A stretch of 64,000 nucleotides of DNA from Pomacea canaliculata (Eukaryota > Mollusca > Gastropoda > Architaenioglossa > Ampullariidae), in the NCBI RefSeq assembly GCF_003073045.1, contig NC_037590.1:43750296-43814295 (forward strand). Direction: 5' to 3'. This document shows positions 40,359 to 57,285 of this stretch, piece by piece (the stretch's first letter is position 1; every line of letters starts with the position of its first letter). The notes beneath the pieces are model-generated. The model ran no database searches and had not been told where the DNA came from. It worked only from the letters and a program-made list of their open reading frames with translations. Position numbers and translations under genes: made by a program.

Positions 40359-40700
40359 CAAAATTCCAACCAGGACCTGCGCCTCATTACATTAGAAGGC
40401 GATACAAGCCAATCAGCAAATACTAGGTCAGCCTACCAAACAAACATTTCCCTGCATTACAAGATGAAAATCGACACAAAAATCCCGTTTCTAGTAAACA
40501 GGATACGACAGTCATAGGTAAAAAAAAAAACTGTAAACTGGTTTCAGCACTGAAACATGAGTCGCTTCTTCAAGTTCGTTCTCGAGAAAATATCAGCAGC
40601 AGGAAGTGCATTAGCAGCAGGTCAAATGAGATCTTGCTTGCAAGGATATTTACTTGGCGACTATAATTAAAGTAGGGATTGTGGACGGTGGGGAGATCCT

Positions 40701-40712
40701 ACTCTGATTTGT
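40701..40712. repeat. Target-site duplication, left copy, of the RTE LINE
   Basis: ACTCTGATTTGT here equals 43928-43939 exactly (12 bp), flanking the LINE on both sides. Confidence 0.85.
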
Positions 40713-43700
40713 CTATCTATCTATCTATTCCTCTTCGTGCATCAGGTTGCACATAAGGCCTCAACCAGAGTCCGCCACCGATGTCGATCGGCTGAAACCC
40801 GCTCTAGGTGACCCCATGTCCAGCCCTTTCCTTTCATCTCCCTTTCCACTGTTCTTCTCCAAGTTTCCTTTGGGCGGCCTCGTTTTCTTCGGCCGTCTGG
40901 AGTCCATCGTAGGGCGACTCTGGAAAGGTCTGCTGTCTGCTGGCGGAAGCACATGTCCAATCCATCGCCAACGCCTTCGTTGAACCTGCGTGGTGATGGA
41001 CTCGGTTTCAGTTCTTCGGTGGAGTTCTTCGTTGGTGATGTGTTTGGCCAAAAGATGTTAAGTATGCGCCTGAGGCATCTGTTTTGGAAGACGTCAAGCT
41101 TGTTACTGATGGTTTTGGTCATCTTCCAAGATTCTGATCCGTAAAGGAGGGTGCTGATCACATTTGACTTGAAGATTCTCAGCTGATCTTCTGGCTGATG
41201 TTTTTTGCCTTCCATGTGCTCCTGAGTGAGGCGAAGGCCTGGCTGGCTTTCGCCAGTCGGGCTCGAATCTCCACCTCCGCATCCCCGGTGTTTGACATTT
41301 GGACCCAAATAGGTGAAACTGTCAACTTTCTCAATCTCTTCTCCATTTAGTTTGATGCTGTCTTGGACTCTGGCGTTCACTCTCATACTTTTCGTTTTCT
41401 TTGTGCTGACCTTCAAGCCAAGGTTTCAGCTGTTTCTGAGAAGGCCTTTGTTTTTTCCTGCATGTCTTGTGGCGGTGTGACAGCAGGCAATGTCATCAGC
41501 AAAGTCTAAGTCTTCCAGCGCTGTTGTTGCTGTCATAGTCATGGTCCATCTGATCCCTCTCCTCTCACTGTCGGTGGAAGTCTTCATGATCCAGTCCATG
41601 GCCAGGATGAAGGGGAACGGCGACAGAATGCAGCCCTGCTTCACCCGGTACTGACGTTGAAGGGGTCTGTGAGCTCCGTGTCACAGACAACCTGGGATTT
41701 GAAATCGCTGTACAGCATTGCAATGACCTGAACAAGTTTTGCAGGGACTCCGTAATGCCTCATGATCTTCCATAAGGATTCGCGGTGGGATGCTGTCAAA
41801 AGCCTTCTCCAGGCGATGAATTGATGTACAGCGGTGTGTTCCATTCGTTGCTCTGCTCCAGAATCTGTCGCAGAATGAAGATGTGTTCAGAGCAGGATCG
41901 CCAGGGCGAAATCCTGCTTGCTGTGGTCGGAGGTCTTTCTCAAGAGTTGCCGTCAGTCTTCACAAAACAATCTTGCTGAAGACCTTGCTGGTGAGGGAAA
42001 GAAGTGTTATGCCCCTCCAATTATTGCAGTCTCCAAGATCTCCTTCTTGGTAACTTGAAGATGAGCCCTGTCTTCCAGGCAACAGGACCTGCCCTGATTC
42101 CCAAATTTGCCTGAAGATTTCAGTCAGCTTGGAGCTGTCACATTTATATCTGCTTTCAACATCTCTGCTGTTATTCCATCTGCCCCTGGTGCTTTGCCGC
42201 TCTTCATTGTCTTGACTGCTGCTGTCACTTCTTCCAGGCTTGGTGGGTCTGTGCAGATGTCAAGGTCTATAGCTGCTGGCTGGATGTCTGCAAGCTGAGG
42301 GGGATCTGGTCTGTTCAGAACTGACTCAAAATGCTCCCTCCAGCGCTGTAGTTTTGCTGCCTCTCCCTCGATGACATTACCGTTCACGTCTTTCACTGGC
42401 ACATCACTGTTCTTAATCCCGTTGTTTAGCTGTTTGTTTATCTTGTACAGTGTCTTCAGGTCATTTTTACTTGCTGCATTTTCTGCTTCATCTGCCAGTT
42501 TCTCTATATGGTCTCTTTTGTCGGTTCTTGCCATCCTCTTTACCTCTTGTTTTAGTTTGTATATCTTTGTCTGAGTGTTCCTTCAGGCGTTCAGATCTCG
42601 TGCTGTTGATTCTTTGTTTGGCTGACTTTCTCTCTTCTATCTTCTTCCATGTCTCTTCTCTGATCCACTGTTCTTTCTTTTTCCGTTGGAAGCCCAGTAT
42701 TTTCTCTCCTGATTCCTGTAAGACTCGATTGAAGTCGTCTAAGGTCATCTCTTGTTGTCTCCCCCAGTGCCTGAAACCTGTTCTTCACTTCCATAGCAAA
42801 GGCCCTTTCGGTGGCTGGATTTTTTTAGTTTGCCGGAGTCCACTCTCTGCTGACGTGCCTGTTTTCCTCGTGATCGACGCAGCTTCAGAGAACTGTGGCT
42901 ATCACAAGAGTGTGGTCACTGGCAATGTCTGCTCCTCTGTAGGCTCTAACATCTTGAAGTGAGCTCCTCCATTTTCGGTTGATGATGACATGTCTATCTG
43001 GTTCTTGGTGATCCATCTGGTGATGTCCATGTTGCCTTGTGGATGTCTTTGTGTGGGAAGAGTGTGCCTCCAATCAGTAGGTTGTTTTCTTCACAAAAGT
43101 CTGCCAGTCTCTCTCCGTTGTCATTGATGGTTCCGATTCCATGTTTTGCCATGACATGCTCCCTGCAGTGTTGTCACTTCCCACCTTGGCATTGAGATCG
43201 CCGATGATGAGCAACATGTCGTGGGCTGGAACGCTTTCTGAGGCTGCCTGAAGCTGATCGTAAAAAGCATCCTTGTCTTCTGCCTCAGAGTCATTTGTTG
43301 GTGCATAGCAGGCTAGCACTGTCAGCTTGGTGTACTTGGAATGGAATCTTGCTCTCAAAAGCCTGGGTCCATAAGGCTTCCATTCCAGCAGTGCCTTTTC
43401 CGTTTTCTTGTTGAGGAGTAGAGCTACCCCTTCAGAGTGCTGAGCGTCTGATCTTCCTGAGAACAAGATGGTATGTCCTGACGCTAGTCTCCTCTTTCCC
43501 GTGCCGGTCCATCTGACCTCACTGACTCCCAGGATGTCCAAGTTGTAGTTGTCAAACTCCTTGACTAGTTGGAGCATCCTGCCAGTCTGGTACAAGGTCT
43601 GGACGTTCCAGCACCCCACCCTCAACTTTTGCCTCGGCTTCAGTAAATCCGCTGTCGGGCGCCAGCTCCTTTCGGGTTTGGCTGTCGTCCGTCATTAGTC

Positions 43701-43927
43701 CAGTCTCCTGGTGTGCTTCATTACCTTCGCCATCTGTGACGAGTTCTCTGGTTTTAGTTTCTGTAACATGATTTTTTTTACATGGTGGGTTGTTAGCCCT
43801 ACCACAACCTATTTACCTCTAGGTGAGGTGTCCACTTAGTCGCCTCTTACGACATGCCTGGCTGGATGGCAGGGACCCTATTCTTACAATGCTTGCTAGG
43901 CAAGCATACCCCGGGGTCCCACAGGGG
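40713..43927 (-). mobile_element. RTE-type LINE, near full length (3.2 kb), coding region broken
   Basis: Minus orientation. The 5' end (about 43927-43630) is a leader; the endonuclease frame 43625-43074 begins MRVGCWNVQTLYQTGR and holds DILGVSEVRWTG and IIGDLNAKVG. A linker frame follows (42748-42488), then the reverse transcriptase start (42534-42124) with MKSGKAPGADGITAEMLK; further pieces in other frames hold the RESLWKIMRHYG motif and, at 41644-41426, QGCILSP and LDFADDIA. The C-terminal frames (41416-40742 and 41051-40761) hold FTYLG, RRRWRWIGHVL and TWRRTVE. The reading frame changes several times, so the copy is not coding-competent. The 3' end is a GATA-type microsatellite tail (40713-40730), usual for RTE. 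A 12-bp duplication flanks it. Confidence 0.9.
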
Positions 43928-43939
43928 ACTCTGATTTGT
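43928..43939. repeat. Target-site duplication, right copy, of the RTE LINE
   Basis: ACTCTGATTTGT, identical to 40701-40712. It sets the element's 5' end at 43927, where the minus strand begins CCCCTGTGGGACCCC. Confidence 0.85.
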
Positions 43940-44580
43940 ACCTACAAATATTTGTTTCGTTTCCGAATGATATGAAGGAGTCAACAAAAGGGGCGCTACT
44001 CTGACCCCAGCTCACCTTCGTCCCTCAGGTTTGTGACTTGCTCCACCTCTACGGGAATTTCGCTTCTACCAGCTTGTGGACACGTGGTACTGCAATGCGT
44101 CTGACTGTATATATAGATAGATATACTCATATTATGTTTGTATGTGTGATTGTGATTTCTGCCTTTGACTTCTTCGGACAGACAATAAAGTCTGATTTGA
44201 GATTCCTATAAAGATGGAAAAGTTATCTGCAATTTTTTTGAGTTAAGAAAACAATCAACTACACACAGCACAGCGGAATTTGTCCGTGTATACCATAGCT
44301 GGAGAATGTGTGTGTGTTTTATTTTTATTTTTTTTGTGGGGGAGGGGGGAAATGTACTATATATTGAGAGGAAAAAAAATGTCGAGAGAGAGAGAGAAAG
44401 AAGGATGTTGGTGACATAAACGTGACTAGGACATGCAGTTCACATTCGTCTTGCACCGTACTGCTGCCCGAAATTGATTCTTCTCTCTCTCTCTCTCTCT
44501 TCTTCTCTTTCTCTTTGTCTCTCTCTCGTTCATAAGAAAAGACCGCAGTTTTCATTGGTCGAGTCAGTGCTAGTGTGGAC
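43940..44580. other. Intergenic between the two LINEs
   Basis: No gene seen. It holds GA and CT microsatellites near 44380-44400 and 44482-44530, whose Arg/Glu-rich frames are repeat translation. Confidence 0.5.
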
Positions 44581-44589
44581 GACTTGACT

Positions 44590-45170
44590 CTTTAGGCGAG
44601 GAGAGCACGAAGTACATCCATCCAGGACTCAACAACACCTTTGTTAATGTCATCGTCTAAAACTTCAAGTCTGACTGTCCTTGCCTTGTTTTCTTTCAGA
44701 AAGAACTAACAGTTCTAGTTCTAATGAAGATGGCGGATCATGATCAGAACATGGCTTAAACTTATCCACTGTTGGTATTGCCTTCAGGACTCTGCATTTA
44801 TATATGACAAATTTTGTTAGAAGAATAATGAAGTTCAAAGGTTTGTCAGCCTCCTCTATTCTACCAATACACAACAACACAATTTCTTTACCGATCCTAA
44901 TTTCCTCTGAATAGTTTTGGCTACTTAACATATTCCATACTTGGTCCCAAAAATGTTTACTTAATGGACAGTGCCAGAATATGTGTTCAATAGTTTCATT
45001 GTCTTGTTTACAAAATAAACAAATGTATCGAGCTTAAATTTAAAAAAGAAATGAGTTTGTGGGTAGGATCCGATGTCAAATTCTTATCTGTAGCCATCTT
45101 AATTGGGTATCTACAGTAGTGTGAAGTGGCTTTAGAAATATATCAGCCTAGGTACACTCTATGAATTCCA
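44590..45170 (-). mobile_element. 5'-truncated LINE 3' fragment with RT zinc-binding motif
   Basis: On the minus strand (about 45020-44930) the frame reads CLFCKQDNETIEHIFWHCPL followed by SKHFWDQVW, the C-x2-C-x-H-x4-C knuckle seen at the C-terminal end of L1/Tx1-type reverse transcriptases (zf-RVT). It continues as LNFIILLTKFVIYKCRVLKA, also typical. A stop lies a few codons upstream in that frame, so only the end of ORF2 survives. This is a different LINE lineage from the RTE element 700 bases away. Confidence 0.7.
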
Positions 45171-45410
45171 CCTCTCACTTTCTGAGTGCAGATGGTCCAC
45201 TTTATTGTCTTCAAGAATTTTTTAAACTTCTTTATTCCCTTTTCTAAAAAAAAGAAAAAACTGTAAGTGAGCACCATTAAAAAAGTGATTTTTCAAACTT
45301 TTTATTTGGGCATGATATTGAAGGAAAACATCAACGAATACATGCAAGATTACCTACTAGTGTGTGATATAGTTAACCCTTTGTTACACAACTCAAGAAT
45401 GAAGCGAGGG

Positions 45411-45545
45411 GTAGACACGGCAAACAGGATTTGTTCAGGGAGGGGTAGACTTATGGAAAACAAGGTTTGTTCAGGGAGGGGTAGACTTATGGAAAACAAG
45501 GTTTGTTCAGGGAGGGGTAGACTTAGGGCAAACAGGGTTTGTTCA
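45411..45545. repeat. 36-bp tandem repeat in the G2 3' region
   Basis: The unit GGTTTGTTCAGGGAGGGGTAGACTT plus ATGGAAAACAA is repeated about three and a half times with a few changes. It abuts and slightly overlaps the stop codon of gene G2 (45525-45523), so most lies in that gene's 3'UTR. There are no unique spacers. Confidence 0.9.
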
Positions 45546-45975
45546 TGTCTACATCACTGCGAAGCTTGAGCCACACAGCCAGCACATCCGCACGACCGAC
45601 CAGAGATCCTGCAGACAGACCATAATTTATTTAACAAGGTTTCGCATGTGTAGTAATTCAGAGACAAATAACTTTCATTAATTTTTCTCACAAATAAAAT
45701 GATGTGGTGCACACCTCTCTAGGTTAATGTTTGCATGCGGCTATTGTTAGGTTATTTGTTCTTCAGAGGCACAGAACACACAACAACAATTTTGAAACAT
45801 TGTGCCTAACTCCTAATCATCAAGTCATAATTGTTTATCTTTGCTTTTGTCATTCTTCCGTGGACTGTTTGGAAGACTGGAAATTTTGCACCTGCTTGCA
45901 AGTATGGATGGGTGTGTGAAAATACTTGAAACTTTACTCAGTAATCTGCGTGTACGTGCGTACGTGTACTTCTGT

Positions 45976-46069
<94 letters not shown>

Positions 46070-48013
46070 CGTGAGTGTGTGTGCTGCGTGAGTGGGTTGG
46101 TTAGTCCGTTAGTGGACAGGGTCTCTAATGACAGCATCAGTCACTTTTCATTGGCTCAGTGAGGATGTAAATGCAGTGCATCTGTACAACAGGAGGTCAG
46201 TCAGTGCTCGTGAGCGACACCTTCAGACGTAGCTACAACGACAGGAAACAATTATCTTTCTGTAAAGTAAAGGTCTTGTGAATCCAGTTAAGAAAAGATG
46301 GTTTCGCTATCGTCAAGCATAAAAAGAATTGAAATGTCTCTTTTATCTTTGTTAACACATCGACTTACCTTGAGTTTCCCACGTGATTCCTGTTTGTGCT
46401 TTGGAGTAGAAAAATGTCGGCAGGTGTGATGCGGTCTCCCAAGTGCATACGTGGCCTTTGTCCTTGATGCTGATCCAACCAAAATCAGATGGACATCCAT
46501 AGTGACCCTTGCTGACGTAGAAACGCCGAGTCACTCGTCCAGGCTCGTCGATGCTGGAAGTTGAGCAAATAAAAAAATTAAAACCTTGTTGTGTCATAAA
46601 AACACAACACCCAGTTGGTTCCCTATGCACCTGTCGTATGTCATCGCCTGAACTGTCCTGTCCATGGCTCTTTGACAAGCAAAGACATTTATACTTTTAC
46701 AAGGGTGTCTTACCCAAAAATGCTGAAGTAGGGTAAAGCAGACCCACTGATGTCCGTCCAGGAAGAGTTTAGAAGCCTGTCTGCCGAAAACCAGTTCAGA
46801 TAGTTGCTGTCCAGTCCCCTGAATTCCATGAAAGCCTTCTCCACGCCATTTTCATATAAAGCCACTTTCACCTTAAAATTTAAAAGTACAAGTGTGGTTA
46901 TATAAGCCTTGCAGACTATATATAATTATATATAAAACACTTTTAACCATTAATCTGGAACCAGTCATTTGAGTAGTTCAATAGCTGCATGTTCTGACTT
47001 GCTACCTTCTCCAGGTTCCTAGAGGGCCAGACATCCACGAGGAAGCTGCGGTAGTGGCGGTCACATGACCCGCTTGTCGCGGTGCAGCCGCAGGGCATGC
47101 TGGTGCGGGTGTATTTGTAGTCGTCATGGTAACCAACGTGCGTCCATGTGTCGTATACAGGGGATCCCAGACCAGCAGTGGCTCGAAAACATAAGGTCCA
47201 GCCATCTTTCTGGATGGGAGCTACACTTAGACAATTGGCATAAAAATAGGTTTTATTTAATTATCAAAAAGGAATTAAAAATCAAGAAAGTTTTTATTCG
47301 CCAAAAGTAGGCGCAATTAATATCAGCACCAGTAAAACTGAAATTTTTTTAAATAAAATAGAAAAGTAATCATATGTCAACTTTAAAGAAACCAAAAAAG
47401 TTTCCGTTAAGAACCTTTGTTATTTAACATAAATAAGTACATTAAAGAAAATATAAATGAAATGTTCTAAAATATCCTTGCCTTGAATATTCCATGTTTC
47501 AGTCTGCCTCTGCTTCACTTTCTTTTCCACTGAGATGAATGCAAGAAAAACAAAGGCTTTTTCATCTAAATAGTCTTGATTAGAATTAAAAACAGACTGG
47601 ATGATGTTTGTAAATTTGTTACCAACAGGACAGATCTACCTTATGGTTTTCATTATAAGAAAATATTATGAAATGACGATAGCTTTGGTAATTGTAACTT
47701 TTCGATGAATTGAATAATTAAAATTTTGGGACAACAGAAGAGGAAAAAAGTTGTTACTTTACACTTAAGGTTAAAAACACTTCTACCACTGTAAATTCAA
47801 AGAATGTTTCTTTGCCTTTTAACATACATAATGTTCTTAAAAAGAAAGTTACAGAAAGAAATGATAAAAGAGACATTTAGTGAATCTTGAGGTCAGATCT
47901 TCAAGTTGTTCCTTTATCGAGATGACCTTTGGCCCCTGACTGGCTGAAGCTGTTCTGCAGATGGAAAGAGCGAGCAGTGTTGCTGCCCAGGCTACCCACA
48001 GGATACGCCGCAT
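45523..48013 (-). CDS. Gene G2: secreted coiled-coil plus unnamed globular domain protein
   Basis: Coding exons: 48013-47875, 47529-47482, 47220-47006, 46871-46714, 46553-46369, 45608-45523; 831 nt, 276 residues. A 5'UTR exon ends at 48700 (GTAAGT donor) with a TATA box above it; exon 2 begins at 48035. The signal peptide is ILWVAWAATLLALSICRTAS, followed by a heptad-like segment (IKEQLEDLTSRF). The globular region keeps MPCGCTATSGSCDRHYRS, NWFSADRLLNSSW, RRFYVSKGHYGCPSDFGW, VCTWE, FFYSKAQ and RADVLAVWLKL. Intron 3 has a GC donor (GCAAGG). It is the most divergent of the four copies; the INWQ motif is ITWE and the final exon differs most. The donor after exon 2 (AAAT then GTCTCT) is weak. Confidence 0.82.
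45979..46067. repeat. (GT)n microsatellite, gene G2 intron 6
   Basis: About 44 dinucleotide units followed by two copies of TGCTGCGTGAGTG. VCVCV-type frames across it are not genes. Confidence 0.95.
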
Positions 48014-48789
48014 GTCGCACGATGTGTAGTCAGACCTGAGTTCGACAGTCACAGCATCAAAATTTGGTTATCCATGTTTTCCAAGACATTTTTAATAAGA
48101 ATAACTCTAGTATAAAATTAGAGTTGGTGATAAAAGAAGAAATGCATTACAAACATTACACGCAAATGTAAAATTCGCAGACGAAACAAATGCCTAGCAC
48201 AAGACTGGGAGCCAGCAACTGGTATCACACCATCCCTGTAACTATGGAGACCATCAGACCTCGAGAGCAAGGACTACCAAGTGCGGATAGGTCACCAACA
48301 CCGGTACCTTCACTAAGCACCGTTCATGCCCCCACCTCGACATATTCTCTTCTGTAACTCCATTTACTCCTTCAGTTCCTGTCCCACTGATATTCCACAA
48401 GGTAGAAGTATCTTCGTAAAAGTCACTGGCAGCTAGACTACAATGGAGTCAAATACCTAACCCTGCTTTACTGACTTTTTAAGTAGGGCATGACATCAGA
48501 CACCACAGTTTTCACCCCCTACAATGAAAAAGACTTCTCCCTCGCAACAACAACCATAATATCAACAGCATTCCAATCTCCAATTATCAAACGTCCCATT
48601 GATAAGAACATAAAGCCTTTTATTGTAAAAGGCCCTAACAATTCTTCTGCTGCTTGCCCAAGACCTTCAATTTTAAGATCAGTTGAAAAAAAAACTTACC
48701 TGTGTACCTGGTAAGAATCAGTTTCAAGTTTACTAGTAAACGTCAAATAATAGTAACAGTCAAACTGCGTGCACCATGTCTGGCAGTGT

Positions 48790-48797
48790 CTTATATA
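48790..48797 (-). promoter_or_regulatory. TATA box of gene G2
   Basis: Reverse strand TATATAAG, about 90 bases above the end of the 5'UTR exon (48700). A similar arrangement is seen in G1. Confidence 0.55.
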
Positions 48798-48799
48798 CA

Positions 48800-51554
48800 C
48801 GTCCACCAGGAACTACTCCTTCATTGCAGTACAACGGCCAGAAATGGGAATGGCGATTGTCATGTGTACAAAAGGTGGCTACACGGTGTTCTCTGTGTGC
48901 CCTAGTCAACAGGATGTCATGGGTGTGTGTGGCTAACATAACAAATCCGGCAGCTGTAGACAGACTGTGGGTGTCGTGTTCTTTCCAGTTTCCGGATATA
49001 ATAGCGGAGAATTCACAAAGCAGACGAGCCATAACTTTGAATCAAAGACCTTTACCGTGGAGATGAGATAATTACTGTTATGTTTCATTACAGCTCATCA
49101 AACTAATCACTTTGTTGGTTGATTCTTTTTCTAATATTATATTCGTTTTTTTCTAAATTCAGAATTTTTGGTTGGTATTTTCAATCTATGTGTATGTCTG
49201 TTGAGCAGCACTTGACAGCTATCCTAGCAGGCTATTCACTTTCAGCCTTTTTATTGTACTTCAATTAAAATATATTGTTTTAGACTAGTGCATAATTTCT
49301 TATGCTTTTTATTATTTTACTGTTCTGTTACTGTGCACAAATGAGGTCAACACTGTTTCATAGGGGTCACTGAGATAGCGAGTACTCGCCATAAAGATAA
49401 GCAAGAAGGCGGACTCATGCGGTTACATTTATCACATAAATTTTTTAAAAAACTTGGTAGTAATTAATCAACTGCCATACGAACTCCGGATGGAAATGCA
49501 ATCCATCTAGATGTCCTTGCTGCATCCTGTATAACATCTGCTTCTGCAACGCCTACAGATCCGCCTCTCACATCCTCATCTCACCCGTTCTGTTGAATTC
49601 ACGACTGTCGCTGCATCAAGGGACATAACACTTAAATCCTCAGGGGTTGACAGTTTAAGGAGTTGTTTCCCGTGACACCTCGACAATGTTCCTGTGCAAA
49701 TGTACGATAGTCTCTCCTTATTCGGTCTGTGTCCGTTCGTACCAACGCGTGTATGTGTGTGCTTCGCTGTGAAATTCATTGTGAAAAGATATTAAAACAT
49801 TTCAGTATTCTTATATTTAGTAGATCATTTGCTTACATCCATGCCGTCACAACCTGTTCCTTGTTTTCAGAAGCACGTAGCATCAAACAACAGGAATTTC
49901 CAGACTGTATTTTACCAGAAGCTGAGGTGGTGGCAGTAACCCTCACATCCCACATTGCATGTGGCGACTTCTATGGAGTATGTAGAGGGAAACCCCTAAG
50001 GCCCAATGGGAAATGAAGGCAGAAGGAGAAGAGCCCCCTGATCGCACAAAAATCTGGCCTGAAAATAAAAATGTACCTGACGACTGAAAGGTTAAGGGAC
50101 AAGAAGTACCTAAGTTCTTAGTAAAATCAAACTCAGTTCCTTGCACACTGAACTGTACTGTTCAGCAGTTTTAACATCTTTCTGTCGATTTGTATAGTGG
50201 GTAGTGGCAGGGACTGTGATCTACATAGATAATACAAAATATACATGACTCCTTATCGGTAGCGACTTTACTTACTAAGCTAATCAACCTGACATTATAT
50301 TCTAGTCATTTTACAAGATCATGGTCACCACCCTCAGTAATTCACTCACTAGTACTAACATCGTAGATATGTTTACAATATCACGGTCACTAGGCTATTA
50401 AATAATTTATTAGACTAACATTGTCGGCGTTTTTATAAGATAAGGGCAATGCGAAGAACAGACTATTCATCTTATCAGACAACTCGAGTGTACAAGTGGC
50501 ACAGACGGACATCTGACTACGAGAGGCTCCCTTTAATTCCTTATATCCTAGACCGTTAAGGAAGTTATTTTAAGACACAGATATTTTTACGTTTAACATT
50601 TTACTTATCGTGGAGTGAAAAATAAGAAACATTCGTAAGTCTACCATATTTTTAAATATTGAGATGTCTGTTCATGTTTCGCTGTGATTTATGTGCTTAT
50701 TTGCCTTCACTATTGAATAACAAGAGAAAAGACTTGGAAAAAAAGGTTTACAGAAACAGAAGACATTCCAGGAAATCATAATGTAATAAATTTTAATAAA
50801 CAGAATACTGTCTATTGAAATTAGTTTGATGTCCATCAACGATGATTTTTTTTAAACATACATCAACATTTCACATCCCTCATGTGTGACTCTCAATGTC
50901 CAGACAACCATGCTAAGCATTATGGTCCTTTCTAGAAGTCAAATCTTGACACTAGTAACATAAAGTAGAAAGATGGCAGAACAATCCGCTGCTCATAACT
51001 GTGTAAGGTCAAAAATGGAAGGCCAGCTGACGACCAAGAACCCAATTAGTTTATTCCTTGTTACTTGGAGGAGAACAGGGCCGCAGGACCCCACTTGCCG
51101 AGCTGTTCTGTCCCCCTCCAGACGACACTACAAGCTGTGAACTATTTTCTGGCCAACCAAAGCTGTGGCTTCTTTAGATAATTTCTCAGACCTTCCACGC
51201 CCAGGAAACGTGTCATCGTCTTCCTTCTTGGCGGCTCGTTCCAGTTATTGCACTGCTGAAAACACTTTATAATAAACATAATTTAAATTTAAACTCTTTT
51301 AAATATATCATCTTTTAAATATATCAACTTTTAAACTATAAAAGAGAGGACCCTCAAGATTTTCTTTAAATCACATGTCACTGACGGCACGTTTGACATG
51401 ACCACTCGTATCACGAGACAGTGCAAACACGACAGAGATAAGACCAGATGTTGGCTGAGCTGTATTTTTACTGTAGACATATAAAAGCAAACAGCAAGGA
51501 CTTTGTTGTATTACTGTGCTGAGGATTTTGTCAGATCCGCACAGCCAACAATAA
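48800..51554. other. Gene-free stretch between G2 and F
   Basis: About 2.7 kb in which I recognise no exon, domain, transposon or long simple repeat; it is AT-rich with only short frames. The region just before 51555 has no clear copy of the family-1 upstream block. Confidence 0.45.
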
Positions 51555-56371
<4,817 letters not shown>

Positions 56372-56575
56372 TCTCTGTCCCCTGTCCCCACTGTCTCCAC
56401 TATCTCCACTCTGTCCCCTGCCCCTACTGTCTCCCCTCTGTCCCATGTCTCCACTCTGTCCACTGTCTCCACTCTGTCCCCTGTCTCCACTGTCCACTGT
56501 CTCCAGTCTGTCCACTGTCTCCACTCTGTCCCCTGTCTCCACTCAATCCATTGATTCCACTGTCTCCGCTGTCTC
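56372..56575 (+). repeat. Pyrimidine-rich minisatellite in the gene F 3'UTR
   Basis: Starting within a few bases of the stop codon, variants of CTGTCTCCACTCTGTCCC recur for about 200 bases, forming a nearly purine-free strand. It would be transcribed as the first part of the 3'UTR. Confidence 0.9.
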
Positions 56576-57285
56576 AAAGTTTTGCAGTATTTGTTTTGTT
56601 GTTCTATACAACACTGTCTAAAACATTACCAGCCCCGACTAATCCTCTAACTAACCCTGCATCTATTTCAGAAGTTTATTGTTGTTTACACTTACACTTA
56701 TCGCGTTGCTGAGTAGTGATTGTCATTTCCAAAAGCCGTGTTTTTGTCTATGTTTGGGCTCCTATATATGATGAGATCGGTGCTTGTTTGAATTCTCTCA
56801 TAACCACGTGACAAGCTGATGTAAACACTTACAAGCACTTACAAGCAATACAGTAAAGCTATAGACAAATAAAGCTTCAGTATGATGTAAAGCGCATCGT
56901 GTTGATGTTTACTTATTGCATGGTGTCAGCACAGCTGGACATTGCAACAGTTTTGAGTGTAGCCTTGACTGACTGACTTTATTCAGCCGCCTTTTTTCAT
57001 CTATTTTCATTACGATTTTTTTCACATTTTTATTTTGATTTTGAAGGTCACTGTCAGGAGGAGAAATGCATGAGTCAGACAGATAAACAGACAAGTAGGC
57101 ACACACGAACAAACAAACACCGAAACTGAGTGCAACTTTAGTCTGCAGCTGTGACAGAAGACATGAGGATGTCTTTCAGTTTATTCATCCTTGAAGTCTG
57201 GTTAACACACGCTGCTGTATCATGTTTTGTACAGCAGAGACAAGCCAACAGCCTCTGTATTGTGTACTGATCCCACAGCTCCACG
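56576..57285. other. Intergenic between convergent genes F and G3
   Basis: Holds the gene F polyadenylation signal (AATAAA 56868-56873) and, on the minus strand, the probable G3 signal (AATAAA, 57185-57180). The two 3' ends are therefore only about 300 bases apart. No other gene seen. Confidence 0.6.

Noticed and set aside
40747-43306. Plus-strand frames over the LINE region
   Set aside because: They are antisense shadows of the minus-strand RTE element.
45411-45545. Short plus-strand repeat protein (CSGRGRLMENKV units)
   Set aside because: It runs against the G2 terminal exon and comes from the 36-bp tandem repeat in the G2 3'UTR.
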